This document shows, piece by piece, positions 9,426 through 18,558 of a stretch of DNA of 64,000 nt. The notes below the pieces were generated by a model. It did no database searches. It was not told the origin of the DNA and saw only the letters and a program-made list of their open reading frames with translations. Where the stretch lies: assembly GCF_007558825.1 (NCBI RefSeq), contig NZ_VLTK01000002.1, positions 434,001-498,000 on the forward strand, read 5' to 3'. The stretch comes from Brevibacterium aurantiacum (GTDB lineage: Bacteria > Actinomycetota > Actinomycetes > Actinomycetales > Brevibacteriaceae). Within the stretch, counting starts at the first letter, position 1. Every line of letters starts with the position of its first letter. The translations under genes and the position numbers were made by a program.

Positions 9426-9899
9426 ATGACCAAGCACAAAGACTTCAAACATCTCGTTCGCCAGCGCATGAGTTCAACTGGGGAGAACTTCACCTCCGCC
9501 CGCGCTGCAGTGCTACAAGGCCGAGTTCACGAGCATCAGAGCCACAACGCATCACGGCCGATGGATCCCAAAGCAGATGCCTTCAGGGCCAAAACGTTGA
9601 GAACGTTCATGAGCGATGGCCGTCTGGTGTCCATCCCTTCGAAGCGTAGGGCCCTCGTCGTCATCCTGTTGGAGATCCTCCGAGTATTCGAAACCGACCG
9701 GATCTACCGCGAGAAGGACGTCAACACGATCCTCGAAGCCTTCCACCCGGATTTCGCACGACTGCGTCGGGAACTCATCGATTACAGATACCTGAACCGC
9801 GATGCGCACACCGGTCAGTACTGGGTGAACAATCCGCTGCCTGAGCGCAGTGGACACCTCGGCCAGGAAACGGCGGCCTTCGAGACGTTTCTGCGCTGA
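9426..9899 (+). CDS. DUF2087 domain protein with N-terminal helical motif
   Basis: 157 residues. The C-terminal part (SDGRLVSIPSKRRALVVIL to YWVNNPL) is DUF2087, a small winged-helix-like domain often found in putative regulators. The N-terminus (HLVRQRMSSTGENFTSARA) resembles a short helical motif also seen at the ends of glyoxalase-superfamily proteins. GAGG lies 11 nt before the ATG. About 150 nt of leader may exist, with a -10-like TATACT at 9266-9271. Function unknown. Confidence 0.8.
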   Translation: MTKHKDFKHLVRQRMSSTGENFTSARAAVLQGRVHEHQSHNASRPMDPKADAFRAKTLRTFMSDGRLVSIPSKRRALVVILLEILRVFETDRIYREKDVNTILEAFHPDFARLRRELIDYRYLNRDAHTGQYWVNNPLPERSGHLGQETAAFETFLR

Positions 9900-9958
9900 G
9901 TCGGCGACCACGTATCCTTGAAGCTCGGGTAAACAACGGGCATTCACTAGGAGTCTTC

Positions 9959-10468
9959 ATGGGCCAGGCATACCACGCCGATTCGACCGATCTCAACGAC
10001 AAAGAGATCCTGACATGGGACACATTCGGTACGTCGGCCAGGGAGATGGCGCAGACCATCGCCGACTCCGAATACGACCCTGAGATCGTCATCGCAATCG
10101 CCCGTGGCGGCCTGCTGCCGGCTGGTGCACTGGCCTACGCACTCGGCCTCAAGCTCTCTGACGCCATCAACGTCGAGTTCTACACCGACGTCTATGAGAC
10201 TCTGCCCGATCCGATTCTCCTGGCACCGATGCTCGACATCGAGGCCATCAAAGGAAAGAAGCTGCTCGTCGTCGACGACGTCGCAGACTCAGGGCGCACC
10301 CTCGCCCTGGTCCTCGAACTGCTGAAGAAGCACGGCGCCGAAGCCCAGTCCGCAGTGATCTACGCAAAGTCAGCATCCATCATCGACCCGGACTTCGTCT
10401 GGAAGCGCACGGATCAGTGGATCGTCTTCCCCTGGTCGGCCGAGCCCCCGGTCGTCGCCTCCAAGTAA
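9959..10468 (+). CDS. Phosphoribosyltransferase (xanthine/hypoxanthine-type)
   Basis: 169-residue type I PRTase. The PRPP-binding loop is LLVVDDVADSGRT, and the conserved IARGGLLPAG precedes it. The hood region includes DIEAIKGKK and the C-terminus has FPWSAEPPV, as in archaeal and actinobacterial Gpt-like enzymes. AGGAG stands before the ATG. The likely role is purine-base salvage to the nucleotide; which base is not determinable. Confidence 0.9.
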   Translation: MGQAYHADSTDLNDKEILTWDTFGTSAREMAQTIADSEYDPEIVIAIARGGLLPAGALAYALGLKLSDAINVEFYTDVYETLPDPILLAPMLDIEAIKGKKLLVVDDVADSGRTLALVLELLKKHGAEAQSAVIYAKSASIIDPDFVWKRTDQWIVFPWSAEPPVVASK

Positions 10469-10478
10469 GCTGCCGGCC

Positions 10479-11786
10479 ATGATGGATGCCTGGCGGGACG
10501 TCGAGGCCCCGTGCGGTCGGGTCCGAGCCTACGTCGACGGCAACGTGATCCGCGCTCGGGGCATCCGCTATGCCCGCGCGCTGCGTTTCGCCCGTCCCGT
10601 CGATGAGCCGCCTGCAGACGTCGTCGATGGCAGAGAGCCCGGTCCCGGAAGTCCGCAGTACCGACGCGACCCGAACGCGGGAATGACCTTCGACCAGCTC
10701 GGCGGCCTGCCCACCAGTGAAGACTGTCTGCGGGTGAGCGTGACAACTCCCGTGGACGCAGGCGAAGACCACTCGACGCTGCCTGTGCTCGTGTGGATCC
10801 ACGGCGGTGCCTATGTCGCTGGCGCCGGGGATGCGGAGATCTACGATCCGCATACCCTCGTCGAGGAACAGAACATCATTGTCGTCTCGGTCACCTACCG
10901 CCTCGGCGTCCTGGGGTTCTTGGGAACGGGCAAACCTGAGCATTCCAATCTCGGCCTCCTCGACCAGATCTCGGCTCTGCGCTGGGTCCAGCGCAACATC
11001 GCGGCATTCGGGGGAGACCCGCACAATGTCACGATCGCGGGGCAGAGCGCCGGTGCTGACGCATGCGCGCACCTGATGATCGCCGAGGGAGCCGATGACC
11101 TCTTCCACCGAGCGATCCTGGCCTCGGCGCCGCTGGGACTCGCCGGTGGCACCGAACCGATGAACTGGGCCATGGCGAAGGTCGCTGAGAAGATCGACCC
11201 CGACGCCAGTGTCGACGACATCCTCGCCGCACAAGACGAAGTGCACAGGGCGGCATTGGTCGGTGGACTGCACGCCGGCATGTGCTTCGGCGTCCATTAC
11301 GGCGACCACCCGCTGCCGGCGAAAGCCGACGCCGACGCAGCATGGGCTGAGGCCGCACGCAAATACGACGTGCTCATGACCCGCACCGAACGCGAGATCG
11401 CCTTCTTCGCCGGTTTCGTACCGGCTTTCCGTCGGCTCCACAATCGGCACCTGACCTCACCGATGCTCGAATCGCTGATCTCAGGCATCACCTCGGCGGT
11501 CTACACTCGTGCAGCCAAAGAATTCTACGATCGACACCGCATGGCGGGCGGCCAAGGCACACGCCTCCTCATCGTCTCTCGCGGTGATGGCAGCTTCTTC
11601 GACGCAGCACACTCCGGTGACCTCCCACTGCTGTTCCCCGGCGACGTCTGGCATGACAGTTTCCTCGACTACGGAGTATCGGCACAGATCGCCGGTCCGG
11701 AACTGCGCAGAATCTGGGGACGGTTCACGGCCTCCGGCGCACTGCCGCGGGTGCCTGTGCCCGGACTCATCGACATCCTCGGCTGA
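10479..11786 (+). CDS. Type B carboxylesterase family hydrolase
   Basis: 435-residue alpha/beta-hydrolase. The oxyanion-hole motif WIHGGAYVAGAGD and nucleophile elbow AGQSAGADA match pNB-esterase-like enzymes; EDCLRVSV upstream is also family-typical. The catalytic histidine is probably in AAHSGDLPLLF. It is shorter than the usual 480-520 residues, missing part of the middle cap. It begins 10 bp after the phosphoribosyltransferase stop and is probably co-transcribed. Substrate unknown. Confidence 0.88.
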   Translation: MMDAWRDVEAPCGRVRAYVDGNVIRARGIRYARALRFARPVDEPPADVVDGREPGPGSPQYRRDPNAGMTFDQLGGLPTSEDCLRVSVTTPVDAGEDHSTLPVLVWIHGGAYVAGAGDAEIYDPHTLVEEQNIIVVSVTYRLGVLGFLGTGKPEHSNLGLLDQISALRWVQRNIAAFGGDPHNVTIAGQSAGADACAHLMIAEGADDLFHRAILASAPLGLAGGTEPMNWAMAKVAEKIDPDASVDDILAAQDEVHRAALVGGLHAGMCFGVHYGDHPLPAKADADAAWAEAARKYDVLMTRTEREIAFFAGFVPAFRRLHNRHLTSPMLESLISGITSAVYTRAAKEFYDRHRMAGGQGTRLLIVSRGDGSFFDAAHSGDLPLLFPGDVWHDSFLDYGVSAQIAGPELRRIWGRFTASGALPRVPVPGLIDILG

Positions 11787-11828
11787 TCCAGCGACGCGGA
11801 AGCTCAAGGTTGCGTCAGTGCCGTGGAC

Positions 11829-11834
11829 TATCGT
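11829..11834 (+). promoter_or_regulatory. -10 box TATCGT, leaderless start
   Basis: TATCGT ends six bases before the ATG at 11841, which supports that start over the in-frame codon at 11823. Confidence 0.45.
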
Positions 11835-11840
11835 GGGCAC

Positions 11841-12923
11841 ATGGACTCACAGCAGGTCTCAGCCGCCCGTCTGATCTCCCAGGGACTCATCGGTTCTGCG
11901 CAATCGGGAACCGTCACAGCGCTCTCGGCTGTCCGACATCTCGGGTGTGTCCAGGCTCAGGCGCTGGGTGGTGCCTTGGTCTCGGTCGCTCTTCGCACAG
12001 GGTCCTCGGTGGCTGCCATTCGCGAGGCGATGGATTCTGGGGACATCATCCGGACGTGGACGCAGCGAGGCACGATCCACCTGGCTGCGGCTGAGGACCT
12101 TGGCTGGATCCTCGGGCTGACCGGACAACGAACCTTGAAAGCTGTGGCGAAGCGGCGTGAGGTCTTCGGCATCGACGATGCCATGGTCGACGACGCCGCA
12201 CAGCTGGCCGAAGAAACGATCCGTGCCCACGGACCCCTGACCCGCCAGGAACTGCTCGACGCCTTCGAACCGCTGCAGGCGGGCGAGGAATACGGGCACG
12301 AACGCTACCTCATCACCACCCTGGCATTGCGCAACATCATCGCCCAGGGGCCGATGGTCGACGGCAGAGACGATATGAGATACGTCCTCACCGCGGACTG
12401 GATCCCGAACCCCGTGGAACTCGATGCAGAAGCCGCTCTCCACGAATGGATGCGACGTTACGTCCTCAGCCACGGGCCCGTGACGATCGACGACGCCGCA
12501 CGGTGGACGGGACTGCCCAAGACACCGGTGCGCACAGCCATCGCCGCAGCCGTCTCCGACGGAGAGATCGTCGAAATCAGCATCGACGGCCGTGAGCACT
12601 ACCAAGCACCCGAGCTCGAAGACCGCCTGCAAGAGAGCCAGTCACAGGCGAACGAACTGCTGCTGCTTCCGGGATTCGATGAGATCATCCTCGGGTACAA
12701 GGACCGCAGCGCCACCTTGGATCCGACACACGAGAAGCTGGTCGTCCCCGGCAGCAACGGCATGTTCAAGAACACCCTCATCGAAGGCACCAAGGCACGG
12801 GCAACATGGAAGCGCTCACCGCGCAAGACCGGACCACGCCTGATCATCGAACCCTTCGACAACAATGCTGTCGACCATGACCGCGCCGAGGCTGTCGCCG
12901 CCTCTCACCCCGCCTTCGCTTGA
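11841..12923 (+). CDS. Winged-helix DNA-binding domain protein (HTH_42/AlkZ-like)
   Basis: 360 residues. The HLGCVQAQ near the N-terminus, TWTQRGTIHLAAAEDLGWIL and the C-terminal LLLPGFDEIILGYKDR are signatures of the HTH_42 (formerly DUF1006) family, which contains the AlkZ/YcaQ glycosylases that unhook interstrand crosslinks. Whether this branch is a glycosylase is not shown by the sequence; in AlkZ a QxQ/QxD motif is catalytic, and VQAQ fits that position. Seven bases separate it from the next gene, suggesting an operon. Confidence 0.82.
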   Translation: MDSQQVSAARLISQGLIGSAQSGTVTALSAVRHLGCVQAQALGGALVSVALRTGSSVAAIREAMDSGDIIRTWTQRGTIHLAAAEDLGWILGLTGQRTLKAVAKRREVFGIDDAMVDDAAQLAEETIRAHGPLTRQELLDAFEPLQAGEEYGHERYLITTLALRNIIAQGPMVDGRDDMRYVLTADWIPNPVELDAEAALHEWMRRYVLSHGPVTIDDAARWTGLPKTPVRTAIAAAVSDGEIVEISIDGREHYQAPELEDRLQESQSQANELLLLPGFDEIILGYKDRSATLDPTHEKLVVPGSNGMFKNTLIEGTKARATWKRSPRKTGPRLIIEPFDNNAVDHDRAEAVAASHPAFA

Positions 12924-12930
12924 GGCTGCG

Positions 12931-13881
12931 ATGAAGGTCGGAATCCTCGCGAACCCGAAGCACGCACGGACCATGCGCGCCTATGCCCGACTCGTCGAGA
13001 TCCTCAACCGGGACCGGATCACGTATCGCAGCGCAACAACGACACAGCACTGGCCAGGGACCGAGCAGACCTCGCGACTGCTTGACTGGGGTGCAGAGCT
13101 CATCGTTGTCCTTGGAGGCGATGGAACGCTGCGCGTCTGCGCTCCGGTGCTAGCGGCAGCGCAGATGCCTGTGCTCATCATTCCGACCGGAACTGCGAAT
13201 GTCCTGGCCCGGCACCTTGGAATCCGCTCGACTGCGTCTGCGCTGGGATTGGCCGAAGCGCATCTGGGATCTCAGCCGGTGCTGAGCTGCGATGTCCCCG
13301 TGAACGAAGCAGACTGCTTCACCGCGACTGGTCCACGCCGTGAGCACTTCGTGTCATTGGCAGGAGTCGGGGGAGATGCGAGAGCAATATCCGGGCGCAC
13401 ACAATTGCCGGCAGCGTTGAGACTGGGAATCCTCGGCTACGCCTACGGCGCCAGCCAGGCTCTCTTCGCGCCACTGCTCAAGGCCCGACTCGACGACCCA
13501 CACGTGGCCAGCCCACAGTTCGACGGCACGACCGGCACTGAAGTGTGGTCGGTGATGGCATCGAAGACCGCACGACCTGCCGGACCTATTCCGGTGTTCG
13601 CCCACGCCGAGGTCGGTGCAGGAGAGTTCGAATTCCTCGCTGTGGAGCTGAGAACGACACAAGCTGGTGGCCGCCTCTGCGAATGGGCACAGATCGGCTG
13701 GGACTGTGCGAACCGACGTCCAACAGCTCACTCCTCGATGCACTACTGGCGAGGAACCGAACTCAGCATCAGCGTTGAGGCTCCCGCGCCGGTCCAGCTC
13801 GACGGTGACCTCATCGGTGACTGCCGCCGGCTGGACCTGCGGGCCGGAACGACCGCGCTGACGGTCTTAACGCCGAACTAG
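12931..13881 (+). CDS. Diacylglycerol/lipid kinase-like protein
   Basis: 316 residues starting MKVGILANP, with TGAGG overlapping the previous stop as the ribosome-binding site. The ATP-binding motif VVLGGDGTLRVC and the IIPTGTANVLARHLGI segment are diagnostic for the DAGK catalytic domain (YegS/DgkB/sphingosine kinase fold); the C-terminal QLDGDLIGDC closes the second domain. It probably phosphorylates diacylglycerol or a related lipid at the membrane. The TAG stop lies inside a 22-bp duplicated sequence. Confidence 0.88.
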   Translation: MKVGILANPKHARTMRAYARLVEILNRDRITYRSATTTQHWPGTEQTSRLLDWGAELIVVLGGDGTLRVCAPVLAAAQMPVLIIPTGTANVLARHLGIRSTASALGLAEAHLGSQPVLSCDVPVNEADCFTATGPRREHFVSLAGVGGDARAISGRTQLPAALRLGILGYAYGASQALFAPLLKARLDDPHVASPQFDGTTGTEVWSVMASKTARPAGPIPVFAHAEVGAGEFEFLAVELRTTQAGGRLCEWAQIGWDCANRRPTAHSSMHYWRGTELSISVEAPAPVQLDGDLIGDCRRLDLRAGTTALTVLTPN

Positions 13882-13920
13882 CGCAGAAGCAGCGCCGGAT
13901 TGGCGCAGAAGTAGCGCTGG
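13877..13920. repeat. 22-bp tandem repeat (two units) at the stop of the DAG-kinase-like gene
   Basis: Two head-to-tail 22-bp units at 13877-13898 and 13899-13920 share GCGCAGAAG, then AGCGC, then GG, with few mismatches; a third partial unit follows (ACTAATGGCG). Unit 1 contains the TAG stop. Each unit has internal GCGC...GCGC dyad symmetry, and the array fills the gap between two convergent genes. Confidence 0.8.
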
Positions 13921-13932
13921 ACTAATGGCGAA

Positions 13933-15516
13933 TCAACGCCGACGACGGGAGGTGCCGAAGATTCCGCGTGTGATCTCCCGGACCGCAGTGCGAGTGAACT
14001 GCTTGAACGCCGAGGACTGCACGACCTTGGAGAACATGCTGTCGTCCTCCTTCTGCTTCGCCCCCGTAGACGACCGCGAGCCTGATCCCGACCGGGAGTC
14101 CTGTGCCGAGTCCTCCGGGAACGCAATTTTGTCCTTGGCTGCCTGCTCCTCGTCGTGGGCCTCGGAACCTGCTTCCAGGCGTTTCGTGAGGATCTCTCGA
14201 GCAGACTCGTTGTCGATGGCAGTGCCGTATTTCTCCTGCTGCGGAGATGCCGCAACGGCGGCCTTGATGTCGTCCTCGGACATCGGTCCCATCTGCGATT
14301 CGGGCGCACGCATCCTCGTCGGAGCCACGGGCGTGGGAGCCCCCTCTGGGTCCATCACCGTCACGATCGCCTCGCCGATACCCAGCGAAGTGAGCAGTTC
14401 CTCGAGATCGTAGTCGGACTTCGGGAACGTCTGCACTGTCGACTTCAGCGCTTTGGCATCGTTGGGAGTATGCGCGCGCAGCTGATGCTGAATGCGCGAA
14501 CCCAGCTGGGCCAGCACATCATCGGGCACGTCCTTCGGAGTCTGTGTGACGAAGAAGACGCCGACGCCCTTCGAACGGATGAGACGCACGGTCTGCGTCA
14601 CCGACTGCAGAAACGCCTTCGAAGCATCGGCGAAGAGCAGGTGCGCCTCGTCGAAGAAGAACACAAGTGAGGGCTTGTCGGCATCGCCGACCTCCGGCAG
14701 ATCCTGGAACAGGTCGGCCAACAGCCACATCAGGAACGTGGAGAAGAGCGCAGGGGACTGATTGAGCTTCTGGAGCTCGAGCACAGAGACGATTCCGGCC
14801 CCGTTGTCGTCAAGGCGCAGCAGATCGGCGGTGTCGAATTCCGGTTCGCCGAAGAACACATCGCCGCCCTGCGCAGAGAGCTCGGAGATCTTTCGCAGGA
14901 TGACACCCACGGTGGCCTTCGAGGCTCCACCGATGTCTACCAAGTCGGCCTTGCCCTCATCGGAGGTGAGGAAGTTCAGCACCGCGCGCAGGTCGGAGAG
15001 ATCGAGGAGCGCGAGGCCGGCAGTGTCGGCATAGTGGAAGACCAGTGAGAGCACCGATTCCTGGGTGTCATTGAGCTCGAGGACCTTGGAGAGCAGGATC
15101 GGTCCGAACGAGGTGACGGTGGCCCGCAGCGGGGTTCCCAGTCCCGAATCTCCCAAAGTGTAGAACTCGGTGGGGTTGGCCGATGACTTCCACTCCTGAC
15201 CCGAAGCCTCGAGTCGTGTGCTCAGCTTGTCAGACGCCTTGCCCGCCGCGCCGATTCCCGACAGGTCGCCCTTGATGTCGGACGCGAAGACGGGAACACC
15301 AGCGCGAGAGAGTTGCTCGGCCAGGACCTGGAGGGTCACTGTCTTGCCGGTGCCGGTGGCGCCAGCAACAAGTCCGTGCCGGTTGAGCATCGACAGAGGG
15401 ATCGAGATGGGCGTGTCCTTGTCGGGTACGTCCTCGTTCAGCGCCACCCCCAAATGCAAGGTCTGCGCATCGAAGGTGTATCCGGACTTGAGTTTCTGCA
15501 GCGTCTCATTCGTCAT
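13933..15516 (-). CDS. HerA-like ATPase (DUF853 family)
   Basis: 527-residue FtsK/HerA-superfamily ATPase. Walker A is GATGTGKTVTL near residue 55, Walker B is FFFDEAHLLF near residue 290, and QTPKDVPDDVLAQLGSR matches the HerA sensor/arginine region. The C-terminal 90 residues are charged low complexity with a basic tail (GIFGTSRRRR). Single-gene DUF853 proteins are widespread; a DNA-translocation role is plausible but untested. No nuclease partner (NurA) is adjacent. It starts 10 bp after pdxT on the same strand. Confidence 0.88.
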   Translation of the reverse strand: MTNETLQKLKSGYTFDAQTLHLGVALNEDVPDKDTPISIPLSMLNRHGLVAGATGTGKTVTLQVLAEQLSRAGVPVFASDIKGDLSGIGAAGKASDKLSTRLEASGQEWKSSANPTEFYTLGDSGLGTPLRATVTSFGPILLSKVLELNDTQESVLSLVFHYADTAGLALLDLSDLRAVLNFLTSDEGKADLVDIGGASKATVGVILRKISELSAQGGDVFFGEPEFDTADLLRLDDNGAGIVSVLELQKLNQSPALFSTFLMWLLADLFQDLPEVGDADKPSLVFFFDEAHLLFADASKAFLQSVTQTVRLIRSKGVGVFFVTQTPKDVPDDVLAQLGSRIQHQLRAHTPNDAKALKSTVQTFPKSDYDLEELLTSLGIGEAIVTVMDPEGAPTPVAPTRMRAPESQMGPMSEDDIKAAVAASPQQEKYGTAIDNESAREILTKRLEAGSEAHDEEQAAKDKIAFPEDSAQDSRSGSGSRSSTGAKQKEDDSMFSKVVQSSAFKQFTRTAVREITRGIFGTSRRRR

Positions 15517-15526
15517 GGTTCAATCT

Positions 15527-16108
15527 TTACACGGTCGCGCCGAGGCTGTGCAGGAATTCTTCGTGGATCCTCATATCCGACCCGAGCTCCGGATGGAAAC
15601 TGCCGCCCCAAATATTGCCCTGCCGCACCAACACGGGTACTGCGGCGTATTTGCTGAGCACCTCAACACCGGTACCCAGATCCAGAATCTGCGGGGCCCG
15701 GATGAATGTTGCGTCGAATGCGCCGTCGAGGCCGGTGACCTGTACTGGTGCACAGAAAGATTCCCGCTGCCTGCCGTAGGCGTTGCGGGCCACGGTCACA
15801 TCAAGTCCGCCGAGGCGGTCGAAACCGTCCAACGAAGCATCCGTGAGTCGATCCGCAAGAAGAATGAGCCCGGCGCACGTGCCGAAGACCGGCAGTCCAG
15901 CGCTGATCTTCTCCCCGAGTACGGGGAAGAGCTCAGTCGTGGCGGCGATGCGAACCATGGCCGATGACTCACCGCCGGGCAGGATGATGGAATCGATGTT
16001 CTCGAGGTGCTCCGGCCTGGTGACCTTGCGGGTGGCGACCCCCAGGGAGTCGAGGACAGCGAGGTGTTCTCGGAAGGCTCCCTGGAGGCTGAGGACGCCG
16101 ACTCTCAC
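15527..16108 (-). CDS. pdxT: PLP synthase glutaminase subunit PdxT
   Basis: Class I glutaminase that supplies ammonia to PdxS for pyridoxal 5'-phosphate synthesis. 193 residues. The triad is visible: nucleophile in [10 protein letters not shown], and His/Glu in [21 protein letters not shown] is the conserved oxyanion/interaction loop. Its ATG overlaps the pdxS stop by 4 bp (ATGA), ensuring coupled translation. Confidence 0.97.
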   Translation of the reverse strand: MRVGVLSLQGAFREHLAVLDSLGVATRKVTRPEHLENIDSIILPGGESSAMVRIAATTELFPVLGEKISAGLPVFGTCAGLILLADRLTDASLDGFDRLGGLDVTVARNAYGRQRESFCAPVQVTGLDGAFDATFIRAPQILDLGTGVEVLSKYAAVPVLVRQGNIWGGSFHPELGSDMRIHEEFLHSLGATV

Positions 16109-16986
16109 CAGCCGCGCTCCGCCAGACGGTGGGGTGCTGGAACGTCTGCGACATTGATGCCGACCATCGCATCGCCGAGCCCACGTGAGGCCTTGGCCAC
16201 GGCGATCGGATCGTCGAAGTGGGTGGTCGCCTCGACGATGGCTTTGGCACGGGCCTCGGGGTTGCCGGACTTGAAGATGCCGGATCCGACGAAGACGCCG
16301 TCGGCGCCCAGCTGCATCATCATCGCAGCGTCCGCCGGAGTGGCGATGCCGCCGGCGACGAAGGTCACGACGGGCAATCGGCCCAGGCCGGCGACCTGCT
16401 TGATCAGGTGGTACGGGGCCGCGTGCTCCTTGGCCGCGACATAGAGCTCGTCCTCGCTCTTGGCACCCAGGGCTCTGATTTCGGAGTTGATGGTCCGCAG
16501 ATGGCGCATCGCCTCGGAGACGTCACCGGTGCCTGCCTCACCCTTGGAACGGATCATCGACGCGCCCTCTGTGATGCGCCGCAGAGCCTCGCCGAGGTTG
16601 GTCGCACCACAGACGAAGGGAACCTTGAACACGGACTTGTCGATGTGATTGACGAAGTCTGCGGGGGACAGGACCTCGGATTCGTCGATGTAGTCCACAC
16701 CGAGAGTCTCGAGGATCTGCGCCTCCACGAAATGCCCGATACGGGCCTTGGCCATGACCGGGATCGACACGGCAGCGGTGATTCCGTCGATGAGGTCGGG
16801 GTCGCTCATCCGGGCCACTCCGCCCTGAGCGCGGATGTCGGCGGGCACACGTTCGAGTGCCATGACCGCCGAGGCTCCGGCCGCCTCCGCGATGCGGGCC
16901 TGCTCTTCGTTGACGACGTCCATGATGACGCCGCCCTTGAGCATCTGGGCCAGGCCGGTGTTGAGCAGGGTCTGTGTCTGTGTCAT
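16105..16986 (-). CDS. pdxS: PLP synthase synthase subunit PdxS
   Basis: Builds PLP from ribose 5-phosphate, glyceraldehyde 3-phosphate and ammonia. 293 residues, normal length. The first catalytic lysine is in [37 protein letters not shown] and [26 protein letters not shown] are hallmark segments. GAAGG precedes the ATG. It is first in a pdxST operon and divergent from the MocR-type regulator gene, which very probably controls it. Confidence 0.98.
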   Translation of the reverse strand: MTQTQTLLNTGLAQMLKGGVIMDVVNEEQARIAEAAGASAVMALERVPADIRAQGGVARMSDPDLIDGITAAVSIPVMAKARIGHFVEAQILETLGVDYIDESEVLSPADFVNHIDKSVFKVPFVCGATNLGEALRRITEGASMIRSKGEAGTGDVSEAMRHLRTINSEIRALGAKSEDELYVAAKEHAAPYHLIKQVAGLGRLPVVTFVAGGIATPADAAMMMQLGADGVFVGSGIFKSGNPEARAKAIVEATTHFDDPIAVAKASRGLGDAMVGINVADVPAPHRLAERGW

Positions 16987-17049
16987 TGTCGTGCCTTCAG
17001 TTTGTGGTGCGCCCGACGGAATGGGCGAGCTGGTCGGTGAGAACGGCCG

Positions 17050-17081
17050 TTCACCACAACACTAGATCTCGAAGTGGCTCA
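17050..17081. promoter_or_regulatory. Candidate PdxR operator between pdxS and pdxR
   Basis: GAAGTGGCTCA at 17071-17081 resembles the AAAGTGG-type motif reported for corynebacterial PdxR, and GTTGTGGTGA reads on the opposite strand at 17051-17060. Placement between the divergent genes is right; the match is imperfect. Confidence 0.3.
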
Positions 17082-17118
17082 CCAGGAGTGCCAGAAAACA
17101 TGAAAAGTTTTAGGCCAG

Positions 17119-17124
17119 TATGAT
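17119..17124 (+). promoter_or_regulatory. -10 box TATGAT, leaderless start of pdxR
   Basis: TATGAT ends six bases before the ATG at 17131 and there is no Shine-Dalgarno sequence, so the pdxR mRNA is probably leaderless. Confidence 0.55.
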
Positions 17125-17130
17125 CGATAC

Positions 17131-18558
17131 ATGCCTCCAGCTCAGCCGACGCACACCGATGCTGCCCAATCAGACATAGTTCTGCCCCGGGCCGACGGGA
17201 TCGCACTGCCCATCGACATCGACCGGAATTTGCCGACGCCGCTGCCCGATCAGCTGGTGGCGGAGATCAGGCGGCTCATCGCCGCCGGAGCGGTTCGCCC
17301 CGGAGAGCCGGTGCCTGCCAGCAGGCGCCTGGCCGCCCACCTCGACGTCTCGCGTGGGACGGTCGAAACCGCGTATGCCCAACTCGTCGTCGAAGGGTTT
17401 CTCACCACGGCTGAACGCTCATCCACACGGGTGAACCCGGAGCTGCCGAACACCGCACGCACACGCAATCCGCGCATGCGCCAACCACAGGTTCCACGAC
17501 GCAGACTGCGCAGCTTCGTCGACCTGCGTCCCGGCTTCGGCGGAGACAACCCGCTGCAGGAACCCGCGTTTCGCAGAGCCTGGCGTGATTCGCTCGACAT
17601 CGATCCTGGTCCGATCGATCCGTTGGGACAGCCGCAGACCAGATGGGCGATCGCCGACCACCTGCGCCTGACGCGGGGGATGAGCGTCGACCCCGATGAC
17701 ATCATCCTCACCAGCGGATCCCGTGATGGGCTCCGCCTGCTCCTCACGACGGGAGTCGAGGGTGCGATCGGCGTCGAGAACCCCGGATTTCCGGGACTGC
17801 GTCAAGCCATGTCGGATCGTGATCTCAAGCCGATCGACACCACGCGTCTGCCCGCTGTCTCCGCTGACCACCTCGGCGCGGTCGTCGTGACTCCCAACCA
17901 CCAGTTCCCGCATGGGACCACCATGCCCATCGACCGGCGGGTCAGACTCCTGGAATGGGCACAGGCGACCGGCGTCATCGTCATCGAAGACGACTACGAC
18001 AGCGAAGCCCGCTACGCCCGGACAGTGGTGCCCACCCTCTACGATCTCGCGGTGTCCACCGATGCCCCGGCACAGGTGGTCCACATCGGCACGTTCTCAA
18101 CGTTGCTGACCTCTGCCGTGTCCACCGGGTACATCATCGCCCACGGGGAGCTCGGCCGCCGATTGAGCGGCATGCGCACCGCTTTGGGCCCGGCGTTCTC
18201 ACCGGTCATGCAGACAGCGATCGCATCCTATCTGAGCTCGGGAGGGCTGCGTCGCAGAATCTCGCGTGGCCGGCGCAGGCTCAGAGCCGCCGAGGCGGTC
18301 CTTGCTCAGGTCGGTGCGATTCCCGGTCTCGTCCACGACGGTCGAACCCTCGTCATCGAGACACGAGAGGCCACCGCAGCACAGCTGCGCACCGACCTGG
18401 CAGAGCGAGGGATCCTTGTGGCCTCGCTGGCGGCCGGATGGAGTGCGGACAGCGACGTCAGACACGGTATCGTCATCGCCCACTCGAACGTCGAAGCCGC
18501 CGTGCTGCATCAGGCGTTGGAGACGGTGCAGGAGCGGTTGAGTAGGATCGGGGAATGA
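17131..18558 (+). CDS. pdxR: MocR-family regulator PdxR with degenerate PLP site
   Basis: 475-residue GntR-type winged helix (residues 30-95, PVPASRRLAAHLDVSRGTVE) fused to a fold-type I aminotransferase-like domain. The effector domain keeps TSGSRDGLRLL, VENPGFPGLRQAM, TPNHQFPHGTTMP and IEDDYDSEARYA. The segment that normally reads FSK...LRLGY is here GTFSTLLTSAVSTGY, so the lysine that forms the PLP aldimine is threonine (about residue 324). It is divergent from pdxST, so its role is almost certainly control of B6 synthesis, but PLP sensing must differ or be non-covalent. Its stop overlaps the next start (ATGA). Confidence 0.88.
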   Translation: MPPAQPTHTDAAQSDIVLPRADGIALPIDIDRNLPTPLPDQLVAEIRRLIAAGAVRPGEPVPASRRLAAHLDVSRGTVETAYAQLVVEGFLTTAERSSTRVNPELPNTARTRNPRMRQPQVPRRRLRSFVDLRPGFGGDNPLQEPAFRRAWRDSLDIDPGPIDPLGQPQTRWAIADHLRLTRGMSVDPDDIILTSGSRDGLRLLLTTGVEGAIGVENPGFPGLRQAMSDRDLKPIDTTRLPAVSADHLGAVVVTPNHQFPHGTTMPIDRRVRLLEWAQATGVIVIEDDYDSEARYARTVVPTLYDLAVSTDAPAQVVHIGTFSTLLTSAVSTGYIIAHGELGRRLSGMRTALGPAFSPVMQTAIASYLSSGGLRRRISRGRRRLRAAEAVLAQVGAIPGLVHDGRTLVIETREATAAQLRTDLAERGILVASLAAGWSADSDVRHGIVIAHSNVEAAVLHQALETVQERLSRIGE

